Shown piece after piece: positions 22,076-35,482 of a stretch of 64,000 bases of DNA. This stretch comes from Plazaster borealis (Eukaryota > Echinodermata > Asteroidea > Forcipulatida > Labidiasteridae). The notes under the pieces are model-generated. The model ran no database searches. It saw only the letters and a list, made by a program, of their open reading frames with translations, and was not told the origin of the DNA. Made by a program: the position numbers and the translations under genes. Each line of letters opens with the position of its first letter. Positions within the stretch are counted from its first letter, which is position 1. Location of the stretch: NCBI GenBank assembly GCA_021014325.1, contig CM037472.1, positions 3,410,001 to 3,474,000 of the forward strand. The letters are read 5' to 3'.

Positions 22076-23233
22076 AGGAAGTATCAGGCCTGGCATGGTG
22101 GAGTATCGGTGAACTTGGAAGAACAATGTTTTCCAATCTACTCCCTAGCAGTAGATTAAACAACAGGACAAGTTCTTACTTCAACCTTGGTAGTCTCCCA
22201 ACTCCCAATCTACTCCACCATAGTAAATAAATAGTAGGACAACAAGTTCTAACAAGAACAGTCTACACAGCAAAGCAGATAGTATCACATGGTGCTACCG
22301 CAAACCAAATATAAAAAATTTGATTTGTTTTACATTCACACAAAGTTGTGTTGTTGTTTTTTTTTGACGCATGAATTAGATGGACCAACTTTCTGGGGGA
22401 GGTGACCAAACACTTTGTCGACTATTTGTTTTAAACAAGCTTTGGGTCATGCTGTACCATACCAAATCAATCAAATCAATCTAACCATAGCTAGGTGACA
22501 CATTCACAGGTTTTTCCCCCCATGTCCCGTCAGCAGTCGGACATATTACATCACAATGCCAATCTTGAACTGATGACACGTTTAACCGGAAATTCCGCAT
22601 GAAGAAATCTCTCTGATATTTCCTTTTTGTGATTGATAGCCTCATATTACAAGCTCTTCGGGGAAACTTACAAAGATCCTGATCGGACATGTCCTAATGG
22701 CTCTCCAAGAATCTGTCCGTTATATTAAAACCCACCCGAGGAGATCGTTCCCACCGTACCTAATAAAAACATCACATTTTCAATGGGGGCAAAGAAGCAG
22801 AAAAAACAAACCTAGACTTAGCATTGAATGGTCAAATTAACTCAGAAACCAACAGAAACATTCAAATAAAACCTTCCCTTAATAATCACTTTCTTTCACG
22901 AATAAACACTCCCACCGTAACCTCTGACCTTTCACCCAAGGTCATACTGACATCTTGTCAATATTTTCCTTCATACAAAGTCAACTAAATACATAATTTG
23001 ACTTTTTCTCCCCCTTTTTTTTCAAAGGATTCCATTTAAGAATTTGAGATTCCAGCAATTAAAGTCTCACGTCTCTCAGCTTCTTGCACATAAAAATACA
23101 CGATCGTTTTTTATCAGATTCTAAACTTAAATTCAATGACGGCATTAAAAGAAGATACAATGGACGATGGTATATGTTACACTAAACTGGAAGGCCTTCG
23201 ATGTCGCTCTGTCGTGGAGTCCCCCTCTGTATG

Positions 23234-23329
23234 TTACACCGATGTCCCGCCGGCTGTCTCCTCAGGTTTGGCTGTCTCCTCAGGTTTGGCTGTCTCCTCA
23301 GGTTTGGCTGCTGGTGTACCATTCGCTTC
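23234..23329 (-). CDS. RRBP1: RRBP1-like terminal exon l, AKPEET repeats and GTSV terminus
   Basis: 96 bases, 31 codons plus TAA. The acceptor follows a strong pyrimidine tract (TTTCTTTTCCCCCCCTCGCAG, broken here for length: tract at 23,330-23,350). It reads EANGTPA, three copies of AKPEET encoded by an exact 18-base tandem repeat (23,255-23,308), then AGGTSV and stop. Vertebrate RRBP1 likewise ends in a short low-complexity tail with GTSV. T-S-V fits a class I PDZ ligand (X-S/T-X-V), an inference only. The phase-0 start matches exon k across a 14.5 kb intron. A competing explanation is a chance open frame; the acceptor, phase and terminus together make that unlikely. Confidence 0.85.
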   Translation of the reverse strand, partial: EANGTPAAKPEETAKPEETAKPEETAGGTSV

Positions 23330-26300
23330 CTGCGAGGGGGGGAAAAGAAACGGATCATCGGTGAAACAGCGTTTTTTTCATTGAATATTTTCTGCGCTAG
23401 ACTTCCGTCTCGTCTCAATCTGACTTCCCAGCAAATCAAATGTAAGTGAGCAGCCGCTCATTTGCTAAAACAATTTAATAACAATTCAAAAACCAACTGA
23501 ACATAGTGCTTAAAAAATGGAACTGTGAGTGCATCAGTTTGTAGTTAAATAACACTTTGGAAAGATTTTGTGTGTAATCAGTTTACAGTAACACCATGTG
23601 TGTATATCTACTTCGCTGTGTAGATTTGTTCTTTGAGAACTTCGTCTTGCTATTTACTCTTCTGCCGCAGAGTAGATTTTGGAATTCTGGAGACTACTTA
23701 GACCTGAAAAGAACTGTCCAAGGCCCAATTTCATAAAGCTGCTTAAGCAGAAAATATTGCTTAACAATTTTCTGCTTAGCATCAATGAGCAGGATACCAG
23801 TCACAAATTTTACATACAACATGGTAGTTTGGCTGGTAACCTTATTCTGGTAAGCATACTTTTGCTGTGCTTAGCTACTTTTTGTTCTTAAGCAGCTCTA
23901 TGAAATTGGGGCCTGCTTAATTAAGTACTACCTGGGGAGGTAGGAAATTGGCCGGGACTACTACTTTCACTTAGTGGATCAAAGGGACTTCTCATTATTA
24001 ACTTCATTGCCGCGGAGGAGTGAGTTCTTAATTGGTCTAAAAGTTTCGACTAGCCTGCTCAGGTCAACATCAGGAGATAAGACTGAAATCTACTCTCCGG
24101 CAGGAGAATAAATAGCAAGAGAAGTTCTCACGAACAAATCTACACAGCAAAGTAGATATACATGTATATACATAATGTTACTGCAACCTGAATACACATT
24201 GATACCTCACCATGCAATGCCTCAAAACCCAAATCTTGTAAAGCGAAATAGGTTATGGCGAAACATTTTTTTTTCTTTTCAAGCGGTTAATTGAACTCAT
24301 TTAAAATTTAACAAGTATTTCTGTACCTGCGTAGATGCAAGATCGTAATTATGTCAACATGTGGGAATGGGGTGAGACACGAGTGAAGTGCACAGTAGTG
24401 ATTATGTGGGTTGGTGCAGACGAGTCTGGGTGACTATTTGGGCAGTGCACACCCTGCAAGGGTAACCTGGGCGTACACTGAAAGGGTGATGGTATCAGGG
24501 GTGGTGAGGGTATCAGGGGTGGCGAGGGTACGGGAGTGGGAGCAACATTTGGTGATTTAAAGGTGCTTTATTTTGAGGAACTGGGTGTTGGGTTTTGCAT
24601 GTTACTTCGTTTGTGTGGCTTGGGCGATTTGGAGTGGCAGATACACAAATAGGCCGTACAGTGCCTTGCATACAGCAAATTACAAATAAGATGCACTGCA
24701 TCATGTCACAAAATTCAGCTGAGTTTTTGTCAAGCCACCTCAGCGATTTATAGCGACACATCCACAAAAGATCAATACACAATCGGCCGGCATATAACAA
24801 ACACGTCCATTTTTAGCCATTTACATCAACTTTAAGATACGCAGGTCTTTTTGGGGCAATGTGAGCGAATATTTCCTTTTCTTTCTCGTAGTTAGCAGCA
24901 CCAGGAAATCGATTCTAATTCCATGGAAATATTTGGCCTCTGAAAAACCCCATATATCTCCAAAACCACAATCTACATTGTATAGGGTGATTAAGTATCC
25001 TACACTAGTCCCGACTATTATCAGTCCAGACGTGTTCATATCCTGTAGTGGCTGTCCCAGTCAAGTTCACAGTGTCATTGTCACTGCAGAATTGTTTTAT
25101 TGTTTTCACACTGGGTCTTTGCTTTTTCCTGTCTCAGATTTAAGAGTCACTGTACAAACATGAAACAGCCGAGTAAAACTTGAACTCTACTTTTTGTTAA
25201 GAATATTTACCCAAAGGGAAGCAAGTCAGACAGACATGTTATTGTATTTATATTTCCTCCTAAAGAAGAGGGAAAAAACAAAAACCATAAGCTGAACATA
25301 TTTTATAAGAAATGGATGATCTCATAAATTTCTCCCAATTCTTTTTCTTTGTGTTTGTGTGTGTGTTAAATCCAAACTTAAGTTAGCCCCAGACATTGGC
25401 AACAATTGACAACATTTTGTTTGTGTTGGAAACATAAAAATAGAACCAGGTAAAAGATGCGTTTGAACCTCATTCATCAGTGCCTTCGAACAGTGAATCA
25501 CCACAAAACAAAACCGGAAAACTGGCTGCAAACTCCGTCACAATATGGAAATCCTTACGTTCAATGGGGGGGAGGGTTAAAGGGATAAACAAGAGGTTCG
25601 GACATAACATAGATGGGAAACAATACGTTCATTTCTCATGCCATGCAAGGTCATGTCTTGCGAGGTCATGCCTTGCGAGGTCATGCGAGGTCATGCCTTG
25701 CAAGGTCATGCCTTGCGAGGGTCATGCGAGGTCATGCTTTGCAAGGTCATGCTTTGCAAGGTCATGCCTTGTAAGGTCATGCTTTGCAAGGTCATGCCTT
25801 ACGAGGTCATGCCTTGCGAGGTCATGCCTTGCAAGGTCATGCCTTGTAAGGTGTAAGACATGAGATTGCATACAAACAACTTTCTAAAATCCCTCCTAGT
25901 AGGCACTTGATGTTATCGCTATTCTCAGGGGTGTCTGTTTTCTTTCACACTGCACCCATACACCCTTACCCAAGGACCTTAACATTTAGTAATTGACTTT
26001 GTCACATTCAACCCCCATCATTGCAGCAGAGTGTGGGCCTTTGGGGTGTAGTAACGGAGTGTGTATATGGAGTGATCTTGGGTGATTGTGCGCCAACCAC
26101 CTAGTAATGTATATTCGGTTTGCGGTAACACAATGTGCATATCTACTTTGCTTTGTAGATTTTGTTCTTTGAGAACTTGTCTTGCTATTTATTCTACTAC
26201 CGCAGAGTAGATTTCGGAATTCGGGAGACTACTTAGTTCTGAAAAGAACTATCCTGCTTATTAACTACTACCTGGGCGGACGGTAGGAAATCGGCTGGGA

Positions 26301-29300
26301 CTACTACTTTCTACTCCGCAGCAGTAGAATAAATATCCAGACAAGTTCTCAAAGAACAAAATCTATACATCAAAGTAGATATGCACATGGTATTACCACA
26401 AGGAATATACATTGATACCTCACCATGCAATGCCTAAAACCCATACACCTGGTAATGGTCCGTTACACATACTTCTGCCCAGGAGGGTTTCAGATCAAAA
26501 GCATTTTTACAAGGAAATATTTCTATGGATGACATTTCTGCTTGAGACGGCATAACGTCGTTGGACTCTGCTCTGGCAGTTGCCAATGATACATTGTGAA
26601 CTTCTTGCTGTGTTATGTGAATGAGTTACTACGTTTACTACGTGACATGATCTACCATAAGAAGTATCTACAAACCAATAATGTGGCAACGGTCAGGTAA
26701 TGGATAGCCTGCCTGACCAATGGAGGCAAGTCCTATCGGCAGAGAAAACAGGACAAGTCAACTTCAAGAAACAGTTTCCCACATGAAATTGTTTTTCTTC
26801 ATCACACCACATTGCACTGTGTCTGCCGCCCTCATACTTCACAGAGGCGACGGGGGCAATTGCCACCAAGACCACGCCCACTGCCTTGGTGCCCCTTGAA
26901 ATGTTCCAGTACAAATTCATATTTGAAACGCCCTTTACCAAGAGGAAACTGCCTTGCCCTGAAGTATGACTGCAGTCCTGTGTGTCTTGGGGGGGGGGGT
27001 ACATACTACATGCTGTAATGTTTACAATGTTACCTCTGTCTGTGAAGAACACTATTGAATGGACTATCACATGACTATCACATGATTATCACATGACTGT
27101 CACATGATTATCACATGACTGTATCTACAATTCTAAATGAATGCTTACAGACCTTTCTTTTGCCATGTCAACCCAGAGTTTTGCCAACCCCAAAATATGG
27201 ACAACCACCAGTGAAACAACTCCAAAATATTTCTAAACATTTCCAACCACTGATACAAAACATACATTCGAAATTGTACCTTCTTGCACCCGAAGTACAT
27301 ATTTTCATTTTAAGTGAAATATTTTGATGGCATCGGTGAAGTTTTTTGTCAACTTACAGTTGCCCATAATCAATGGCACTCTTCTGAAACAAACGAAAGG
27401 TCTATATATACCCCAACCACCACCACCTCACAATGTTATTTATTTAGCTACTGTACATTATGTCTACACCATCTCTACACCATGGCAGTGATTGGGGAAC
27501 CTTAAAGAGCGCCAGCGGCAGTAGACACACCAGGTAAATTGTCACTGTATACGTAATTCTGAGCATGCGCACATTTCTGGGAACAATGGATTGACCTGGT
27601 AAGTCTGCTGCCACCTAGCGTTCCCAAACGTCTCCCCTTGTGAACAAAATCTGGGAACTAATATTGTTACTTGTGGAAAGTATTGTCTCTGTTATCATAA
27701 GGCAAACGGATTCTACATCATTGGTTTTTGGGGGGCAGAGAATATTCTATCCGTTCATGAGGATTCCAAGATTCCTCACACTAAGCTGTGAGGAATCCCA
27801 GTGAAATTTGATGCAACATTTCTTGTTCTTTTTGGAATGGCATAATAAAATCAGATAATTTGTCCACTTAGTCACATGCTCTATGTTTTGGCAGCTCTTC
27901 TGGTTACATCCAGTCACCGTTTCCTATAAAAAGAGAACATTTCAACAAAAATCTCTCTCGGAAGATTGTGGGTTTTTTTGGAATTGAATTTTGTCGATCT
28001 TGGAGGAAGTTTGTCACCAACGACGTACAATCCAGATAAGAATGGTATTGTTAAGCTAATTTGTGAAAAACAAGACTAATCAATGTTGTGTTAATTGGTT
28101 TCTGGAAGACTTGATTTGTAAAACTGTTATTTCATAAACAGACCTTTGCTTGAGGTGAAAATTTAACTGTTGGTAGTATGTAAACAAAACATGGTGGGTA
28201 TAAACTGTCACAATTTGCTAAAAGCAACAAAAGCTTAAGCAGAACAAAACTAATGCAATGTGCAAAAGTGTGCAAGCGGTTTTAACATATCAGCTTTTAA
28301 AAAAAAGAATAGAAAAAAGAGCAGCATGCGGCATGCACCTCGGCTATTTCCACTCCTTCATTCTCTACCATACACCACGAATCACTCTGCAAACAGAAAC
28401 GAAAGCACACGATATGCCATGAGCGCAGGAAGCATGCCACTTCAATTCCCTACGCAGGCAAGGAGGCACAACACTTGGATTTCCGACCCTGCTTCCTAAA
28501 GTTCCAATTTGGATTAAGCTCCTCGGAATTGAGGCAAAACCAATGGGTTAATGGGACGGTAATGCATTGGTAACGGCTTAGGAATTTTCAAATCAAATTT
28601 CTTTGAATCGGGGTTTTGCTTTATGGTGCTGTTCCGTCCCACTAGTATTACTTTCATCTCAAAACTATGCAACTGTGTCCGTTTGGGGGGTTTTCTTTTG
28701 CTTCAGCATTAAATAACAATTGTATCGAGATCAGCTTAAAATATTCTCTTTAAGCTTTAAACCACTTCAAATGGAATGATTGTTTTTAAATGTAGGGTCA
28801 ATGAGGTCAAATGCCACTCATTTTCGTACAAAGTAGTTTTTACTAGAGAGCATTGATTAGAATCATCTTGTTTTTGATAAATATTTTAACAAAAATATAT
28901 ATATAGGAAATTTAAAAAACGAGTGCTCTAATTATGGGACAACATTCTTATGTTCTTCAAAACTTTACATGCCTTGAACGATCTTCAATCAGACAGTCTT
29001 TAAAATTGAGGAAAACTTCAAGGACAAGCAGAAGTACTTCCCTCCAAAAAAACCCAAAACCAAGTCTTCCACTGAATTAGTTTCCTTTCAGGCATATTAT
29101 TCCCGGAACATGTGTTAAAATCAAACTCCATCGATCTATCTATCTACATGAGGTTAATTTTAGCATTCAGAGGAAAGAGAGAAAATCAGTGTTAAACCAA
29201 TGCACATCAAAAGCCTTGCCTGAGAAAAAAACACGCTCAACGGGAAACCATTATTGCCATGAGAATTTGTCTTGTTGCGGTTTTGTCGTAAGCTCATTTT

Positions 29301-32300
29301 GTTTTAGTCATCCACGATGTATGCTTTTGGGAAAACAAACTGTAAGGAACTCTGGCGTAGGCCGCCACCGCTGAGGTCAATCAATGGAATACGCACCACG
29401 CACAACTCTCATTCCTTTGACCTGAGTGAGGGCGCTGTCTGAGCTTGTAACGCCATATGCAAGGGGTCTATTGCGTAAAAACATAATTATAATAACTTGA
29501 GAGGCTAATCATCCTTACTTGCAGCTGAGAAGCTGAATTGCGAAGGACGCGCTACATGTTCGAGCAGCAGGCATGCGAGGGCGCATTTGACCGCCACATC
29601 AACCCATATATGTATATGACCACGGAGCACAGCCAGAGAATGAAAGTGTTTGATTTTTCCTGAAGGAGAAAGATTTTCCTGCCCGGAGAAAAAACCCTTG
29701 TGAAATAGGAGAGAACCAACGCACAACTCTAATCACATATGACCTTAGCCAGGAATCGAACCAGGGCCACAGAGTGGTGAGAGGCGAGCGGTTTACGCAC
29801 TAGCCACCCATGCCACTCCAATACCTTGAATGGCATCAACAGTTCTTTCAAACTGAAAGTAGTACCGAAACTGGTTGGGGTGGAAACCAAGGCTGAACAA
29901 CAAGCTCATGAAATGACTTCCTACCACAATTTCCATGTAAAGGAAATGTACAACTTTCCTGTGTTCAAACGTAGATTTGAACGGAACGATGTCAATTCAG
30001 GACATCTCTCTAAAATGACTTAATTTTAATTTTAACAAACTTAATCTCTCTTAGTTTGTCAATGGGCTCACTAAAATATGGCTTGCTCCGGCAAATCCCT
30101 AAACTTTGACCCAGAAATTTTGGGTTGAACAAAGAAAAAATTGACTAGAATGGGACTTGAACCTGCGACTTCCGGATTAACGTGCCGGTGCTCTACCAAC
30201 TGAGCTATATTGCCCCAATGTTGTCGGTCCCCCTATTTTGTCAATATCTTTGTTTGGGGGTGCCAGTCAGAGGCCATCATTCTGTAACTGCCGTGTTGCA
30301 AATTTTTAAAAGTGAGATTTTCTTTGGTATTTATACCATGAAAATTAACAATGTTCCCAACAACATTTCAAAACGTTTTATTTTTTCCCACCAGAATTTA
30401 AAGAAAATCCTCTATAAAGTGAAGTGAGAAGCTCAAATTGGTCTCTGGGGTCAATTCTTGAACTTTTCCTGGCCGTTTTTCATTCTAGTAAATGCCAAGA
30501 TGTTCCGGGTTTTGAACGAGTGGGTCTGAAATCGAAATACTCTTGTACTTTTTGATATTTTGGTGCAAATTATATAAAATGTTGATGTCACAAACTGCTT
30601 ATAATAATAATAATAATTTTGGGAGGCTAATCATCCTAACTCGCAGCTGAGAAGCTGAATTGCGAAGGACGCGGCTACAAGGTGGTCGAGCTGCAGGCAT
30701 GCTAGGGCGCCTTTGGCAGCCAGCCACATCGACTCATATATGACCTATCAGTTAGGTTCAACCCCAACCCCATGAGCTATCTGACGATACACTGACGACT
30801 GCATTCAACAAATATTGATTCTCATGCATTTTATATTCTGGCAAGCAGGGCTTCATTCTCAGGCAAGACTTTGTCATGACAGGAAAAAAAAAAACAGAGA
30901 AAGGGGAGGGGGGAGGCAGGGGGGGGGGACACCACATTGTATACCTCCTCATCAGCGGCATCTAACAGTTGGAGCTCTACTTGGCTGTCTGTCAGTGCAC
31001 TACTTATCTCTGCTTGCTGTTAGGGAAACGGGGGGACAGAGAATAGTCATCAACCACAGCGGTTATCAGGCACCAACAACAAAAACAAACATAACCCCCA
31101 TAACCAACGCAACCTTTCCACCAGCAACTCCTGCTATAACCATGGATGCTTTACATCTAGAGTCTGTGTACATAGATACAGAGCTTGTGGAAGACTCAGA
31201 GCTCGAATTTAACACTGGACCGCAGGCCTGAGGCCAGTGATTTTTAGCCTCGGGCCAGTAAACTCAGGACTGGACAAGTCCGGTGGTCTTGTAATTTTTC
31301 AATGACTAAAAGTACCTCACTGTGTAATAAAAATGAAAAGAAAATGATGTTCAATGTTGACTTTGAGTCTGGTAAATATCTTTCAAATACGTTGGGTATT
31401 TAAAGCATACTTAATTCTTTAAGACAAAATTTAATGAGATATTCTCTTAGAGCTTGTTCAAATAAAAATAAACCGTGTAGAAAGTTCTCTCTCATTACAT
31501 TCTGGTCTTGTAAAATAAATGCCGGTCCAGTAAATACTGTAATGTACAAGCCCTTCAGTCTTGTGGATTTTTCCCCCTAAATTCGAGCCCTGACACCGTA
31601 CAGTTAAGTTAGTTCCCGCTTGACGTCAACACAGTGTAATGTCGGCCATCTTTACGGGCAGTGGGAGTCATCTTTGGAAATGTAAAACTAAGCATTTTGC
31701 GTAAAATACCCGAGTGTGGCACGCGGGAGATTTATAAAATTCCTTCTCATGATTGGTCGGTGAACCACTTGGCTGCATAGAAAAATTAGAACGCTTGACG
31801 CAGCTCAAAGCCAAAACCCAAGTTGCCCGTTAAGATGGCATATAATAAAGGAACTTTCAGTAGAACTTTCTACTGTTTACAAACGTTGACCACCATTTTG
31901 TATGGGCGGCCTTGAGAATTGCAAAATATTGAATTGTGTTGGCACAAAACTGCCCTTTTCAATGAAACCTTTAAAACCTTTTTTATGAAGACTGTGTAAT
32001 TTTTGTTTTAGGTTGCACCATTGATCATCAGTGATTGGGGTAATTTGACAGCATTATTGGCCAAGTTTGCGCAAGAACTATCCTTGACCAAAGTTTGACT
32101 AAGTTAGCCTGAACTCTGTCTAGTCAACAATAGTTGGAATACACTAGTCGACTATTTGGAACCAGCCTACTGGGCATGGTCGAATCACTGGTTATCTTTA
32201 GCTGTTTTCACAGCACAGTGCAGTGTGGATCAGAAAACAGTAACGTACATCGAGTCGCTGGTCACGCTGACATGACATGACTAGAGTCGTTTGCACTATA

Positions 32301-35300
32301 ACTTCTGTGCGCATGTCCTACGCATGTCACTAAACAACCACTAGTTAACCAATGGTCCTTGCGCGAACTTGACCATAATACAACATGTAAATGATCAATT
32401 GTTGTATTTTTTTTGCAGTAAGGGCTGCCAATACTTTTGTCAACCACTGGTTGGTGAAACGTGCGGCTGTGCATTGCAAAAGAAAGGTCTACATGTAAAA
32501 GCACAACACATACAAACATAAACCCTTATTCAAGCCTTTTTTCCTTGCTGTCCCAGTGTTGTACTTTCAAGTAGCATCATTGGTCTATTTGAATTTATAT
32601 CACCTTATTCATCCAATCAGAACACGTTAAACTCCTGTAATGCACACAGTCCACCACATGTACAATATATTTTGACAGTCAAGTACCTTAAGTCAAGCAT
32701 CCTTAAAGGCACTGAACACGTTTGGAAATTGTCAAAGACCAGTGTTCTCACTTGGTGTATCCCAACATATGCATAAAATAACAAACCTGTGAAAATGTGG
32801 GCTCAATTGGTCATCGAAGTTGCATGAAAATGATGAAAGAAAAAACACCCTTGTTGTACCAATTTGTGTGCTTTCAGATAGTAATAAAAACTTCTTGTTA
32901 TTATTTTAGTGAGAAATTACCTCTTTCTCAAAAACTACGTTACTTCAGAGGGAGTCGTTTCCTACAATGTTTTATACTGTCAACAGCTCTCTGTTGCTTG
33001 TTACCAAGTAAGTTTTTATGCTAATATCTGTTTTGAGTCATTACCAAACGTGTACGATACCTTTAAAGTTCTATATCTATATCACAGACTGGAAACATTC
33101 ATTGCTAGATTCTATACATATTCACTATCTATAACAACTTATAACATTGGTACAACACTGTCATATATCCTATCATACAAAAATGCAGCCCACTTCCAGG
33201 TTGTACTTTGCAGGCCTTGAACTTCACACACCTAATGGAGGCCAGTATTTGCCGTTTCCACAGGAGTTTGACTCTTCTTTCAAATTGAAACAGACACTTG
33301 TCTAAACACGGTGCATTTTGCAACAAATCACAGTCTGATGAGTAGAGAAGGTTGTTTGCGTTTGATGCTTTTTTAAATCCAGGGACTTCCGGAAAAGCTT
33401 TTCCTGTGAATAAATCCTGGGTTTCGGATTTGGATGTGGTTAAGACCTACACCAGCTGGTGCAAACTTAGCCTGATTTTATGGCTTGGCTGACTCTTCAC
33501 TTGTGGGTAATTCAGATAATCACACAGGTATTTTTGCATCAAACCCTCTTGCTCTTGGTGAATATTTTCCAATGTTTAAAGCGTTACATACAAAGTCCAC
33601 ACAGTGTAGGGACTTGAAACACTATGTGTGACAAATCCACAAATACATGTACAGCTCTGTGTTGCAGTCACTCTGTGGACATTCCTTTGTTCTGTACACT
33701 TAAGGAAAATCCTATTTGTCAAAACTGTAAAAAACACTGTGTGGACATGTGTTAGTCCACATAGTGTTTCAAGTCCCTACATTATGTGGACCTCTTTTGT
33801 TCTCAGGTCCACACTTCGTATGTAGCGTTAAAACAGTGTTTTACATGGTGTTTAGGAATACGTTTTTTCTTCTTTGCTGCATGAGTTGACAAACTGTACG
33901 TGTTGTTTATGGTGGCACAACACTGCGCAGAACTCTACTGTGTACATGTGTGTACAGTGTAGATGCATTTACCACATTATATCAAAATGCAGGCTGGCCA
34001 TCATTCAAGACCACAGTGGATTATATTGAATGGTCAGACAGTAGGAGGATTAAGCGACTAATGCAAATGTCACAAATCCCACAATTATGCAGAAAACAAT
34101 GATACAATTGCAGAGTGAGTTAGGGCCATGAAATAACCCCATACCCCCTAGTGTCTAGACCCTCCAATATCCTCCAAAATACACAAGTGCTCCACTCTAT
34201 GACACCTCAAAACCCAATTGTTTGGGCCTAGATAAGATCGGTGTGCCTGTTGTAATGAATCAGCATTTGGTCGCAACCAATTATACCAAATGCTTATTCA
34301 GTAATCAACTGTTAAATAGATGCATGATATGCATGCATTTTTGTCTAACTATTGAGGATCTGTGAAGGAATATCAAACAAAGAAAAAGGGAAAAAAATGT
34401 AGGATGCTGAAATTGAACTTAGAGTAAGTACACTCTATAAAACACAAAATGTTCTCATACACTACATGTACATTAGCATCAAAATATTCCCCATTTTTGG
34501 GGAACGGCCGCATCAGACCTGCAACATATAAAGCTTATGTAATTCATGGTGTATGTGAACAAACAAGAATTAGCTGCTGCAACCTGCTGACCAACCAAAA
34601 TGACCTGTGGTATAAATGCATAAAACAGGTTAATGGCCCGACGTCCCTGCCCTAGCAGAGTCTTTCTCAAAGGCAGTTCTTGACATTACGTCTAAAGCCC
34701 TGCTTATACTTCATGCGAATTGCGAAAGCGAAGCCAATTTCCATGCGTCACAATTGGGGAAAACAGCACAAATTGTTTGTGTCACCTCAATCGCTTTGCA
34801 ATTGCTTCTGCGTAAAGTATGAACCGAATCAACCAAATCAACCAAATCAATCGAATCAATCAAATCAATCAAATCAATCAAATCAATCGAAGCAATCAAA
34901 TCAATCGAATCAATCGAATCAATCGAATCAATCGAATCAATCGAATCAATCGAATCAATCGAATCAACCGAATCAACTGAATCAACCGAAACAATCGAAT
35001 CAATCAAATCAAATGACTTTGGCTACGGCTTTGGCTGTTGACTTCAGTGATAATGCAGGGTAGGAGTAGCAGTAGCCACTGCCGAAGCCATCAATTCAGA
35101 CATTGCCTAAGTACACCATCAAATTTCAGATATTGTGCCGCTAAATTAGTTTATTATTTATTTTTCAAACTGTCCCAAACACAGGAAATCAATGTCAGTA
35201 TTGCAGGGTTATTTGTTTTTTTTGCATGATTAAAGGAATTACATGCACTCTGGAGTGTCCAACGGAAGGTACAACATTAGAATTTGAAACAAATTGACAA

Positions 35301-35449
35301 GAGACTCAAAAACCGATTGAAGTAATATTCACACATGTTTGATCGCGATTTATTTCCCCACAACCTATTTCATGACGCCTTCATATTTTTACACATTTTT
35401 AAGCACCTCAGAATAGTCAACTAGAATGATGGCGCTCCACAAACGCCTG

Positions 35450-35482
<33 letters not shown>

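Larger units (their letters stand above)
14592..23233. other. Intergenic: ArfGAP-like 5' end to RRBP1-like 3' end
   Basis: 8.6 kb without a recognised exon. The part just below 23,233 should hold the RRBP1-like 3' untranslated region; minus-strand AATAAA occurs near 21,430 and 21,466 but nothing singles one out. Contains repeats listed separately: 15,647; 17,242; 17,499; 18,063; 20,695; 21,283; 21,883. Bases 18,500-20,680 show nothing I recognise. Confidence 0.55.

Noticed and set aside
22481..22690. 69-codon minus-strand frame below the RRBP1-like stop
   Set aside because: Likely within 3' untranslated or intergenic DNA; no domain, no splice support.
25480..25863. 127-codon Cys/Arg/Ser-rich frame
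   Set aside because: 15-base minisatellite; the second half is only repeat units.
30133..30216. Functional tRNA gene on the minus strand
   Set aside because: Boxes A and B are good but the acceptor stem does not pair and other copies of the same sequence are scattered fragments; a SINE head is more likely.
31141..31231. Plus-strand frame ending ESVYIDTELVEDSELEFNTG as an exon
   Set aside because: Runs directly into the inverted-repeat element at 31,199 and has no matching exon on either side.
34680..35063. SNQ-rich plus frame and DSI-rich minus frame
   Set aside because: 9-base minisatellite open on both strands.
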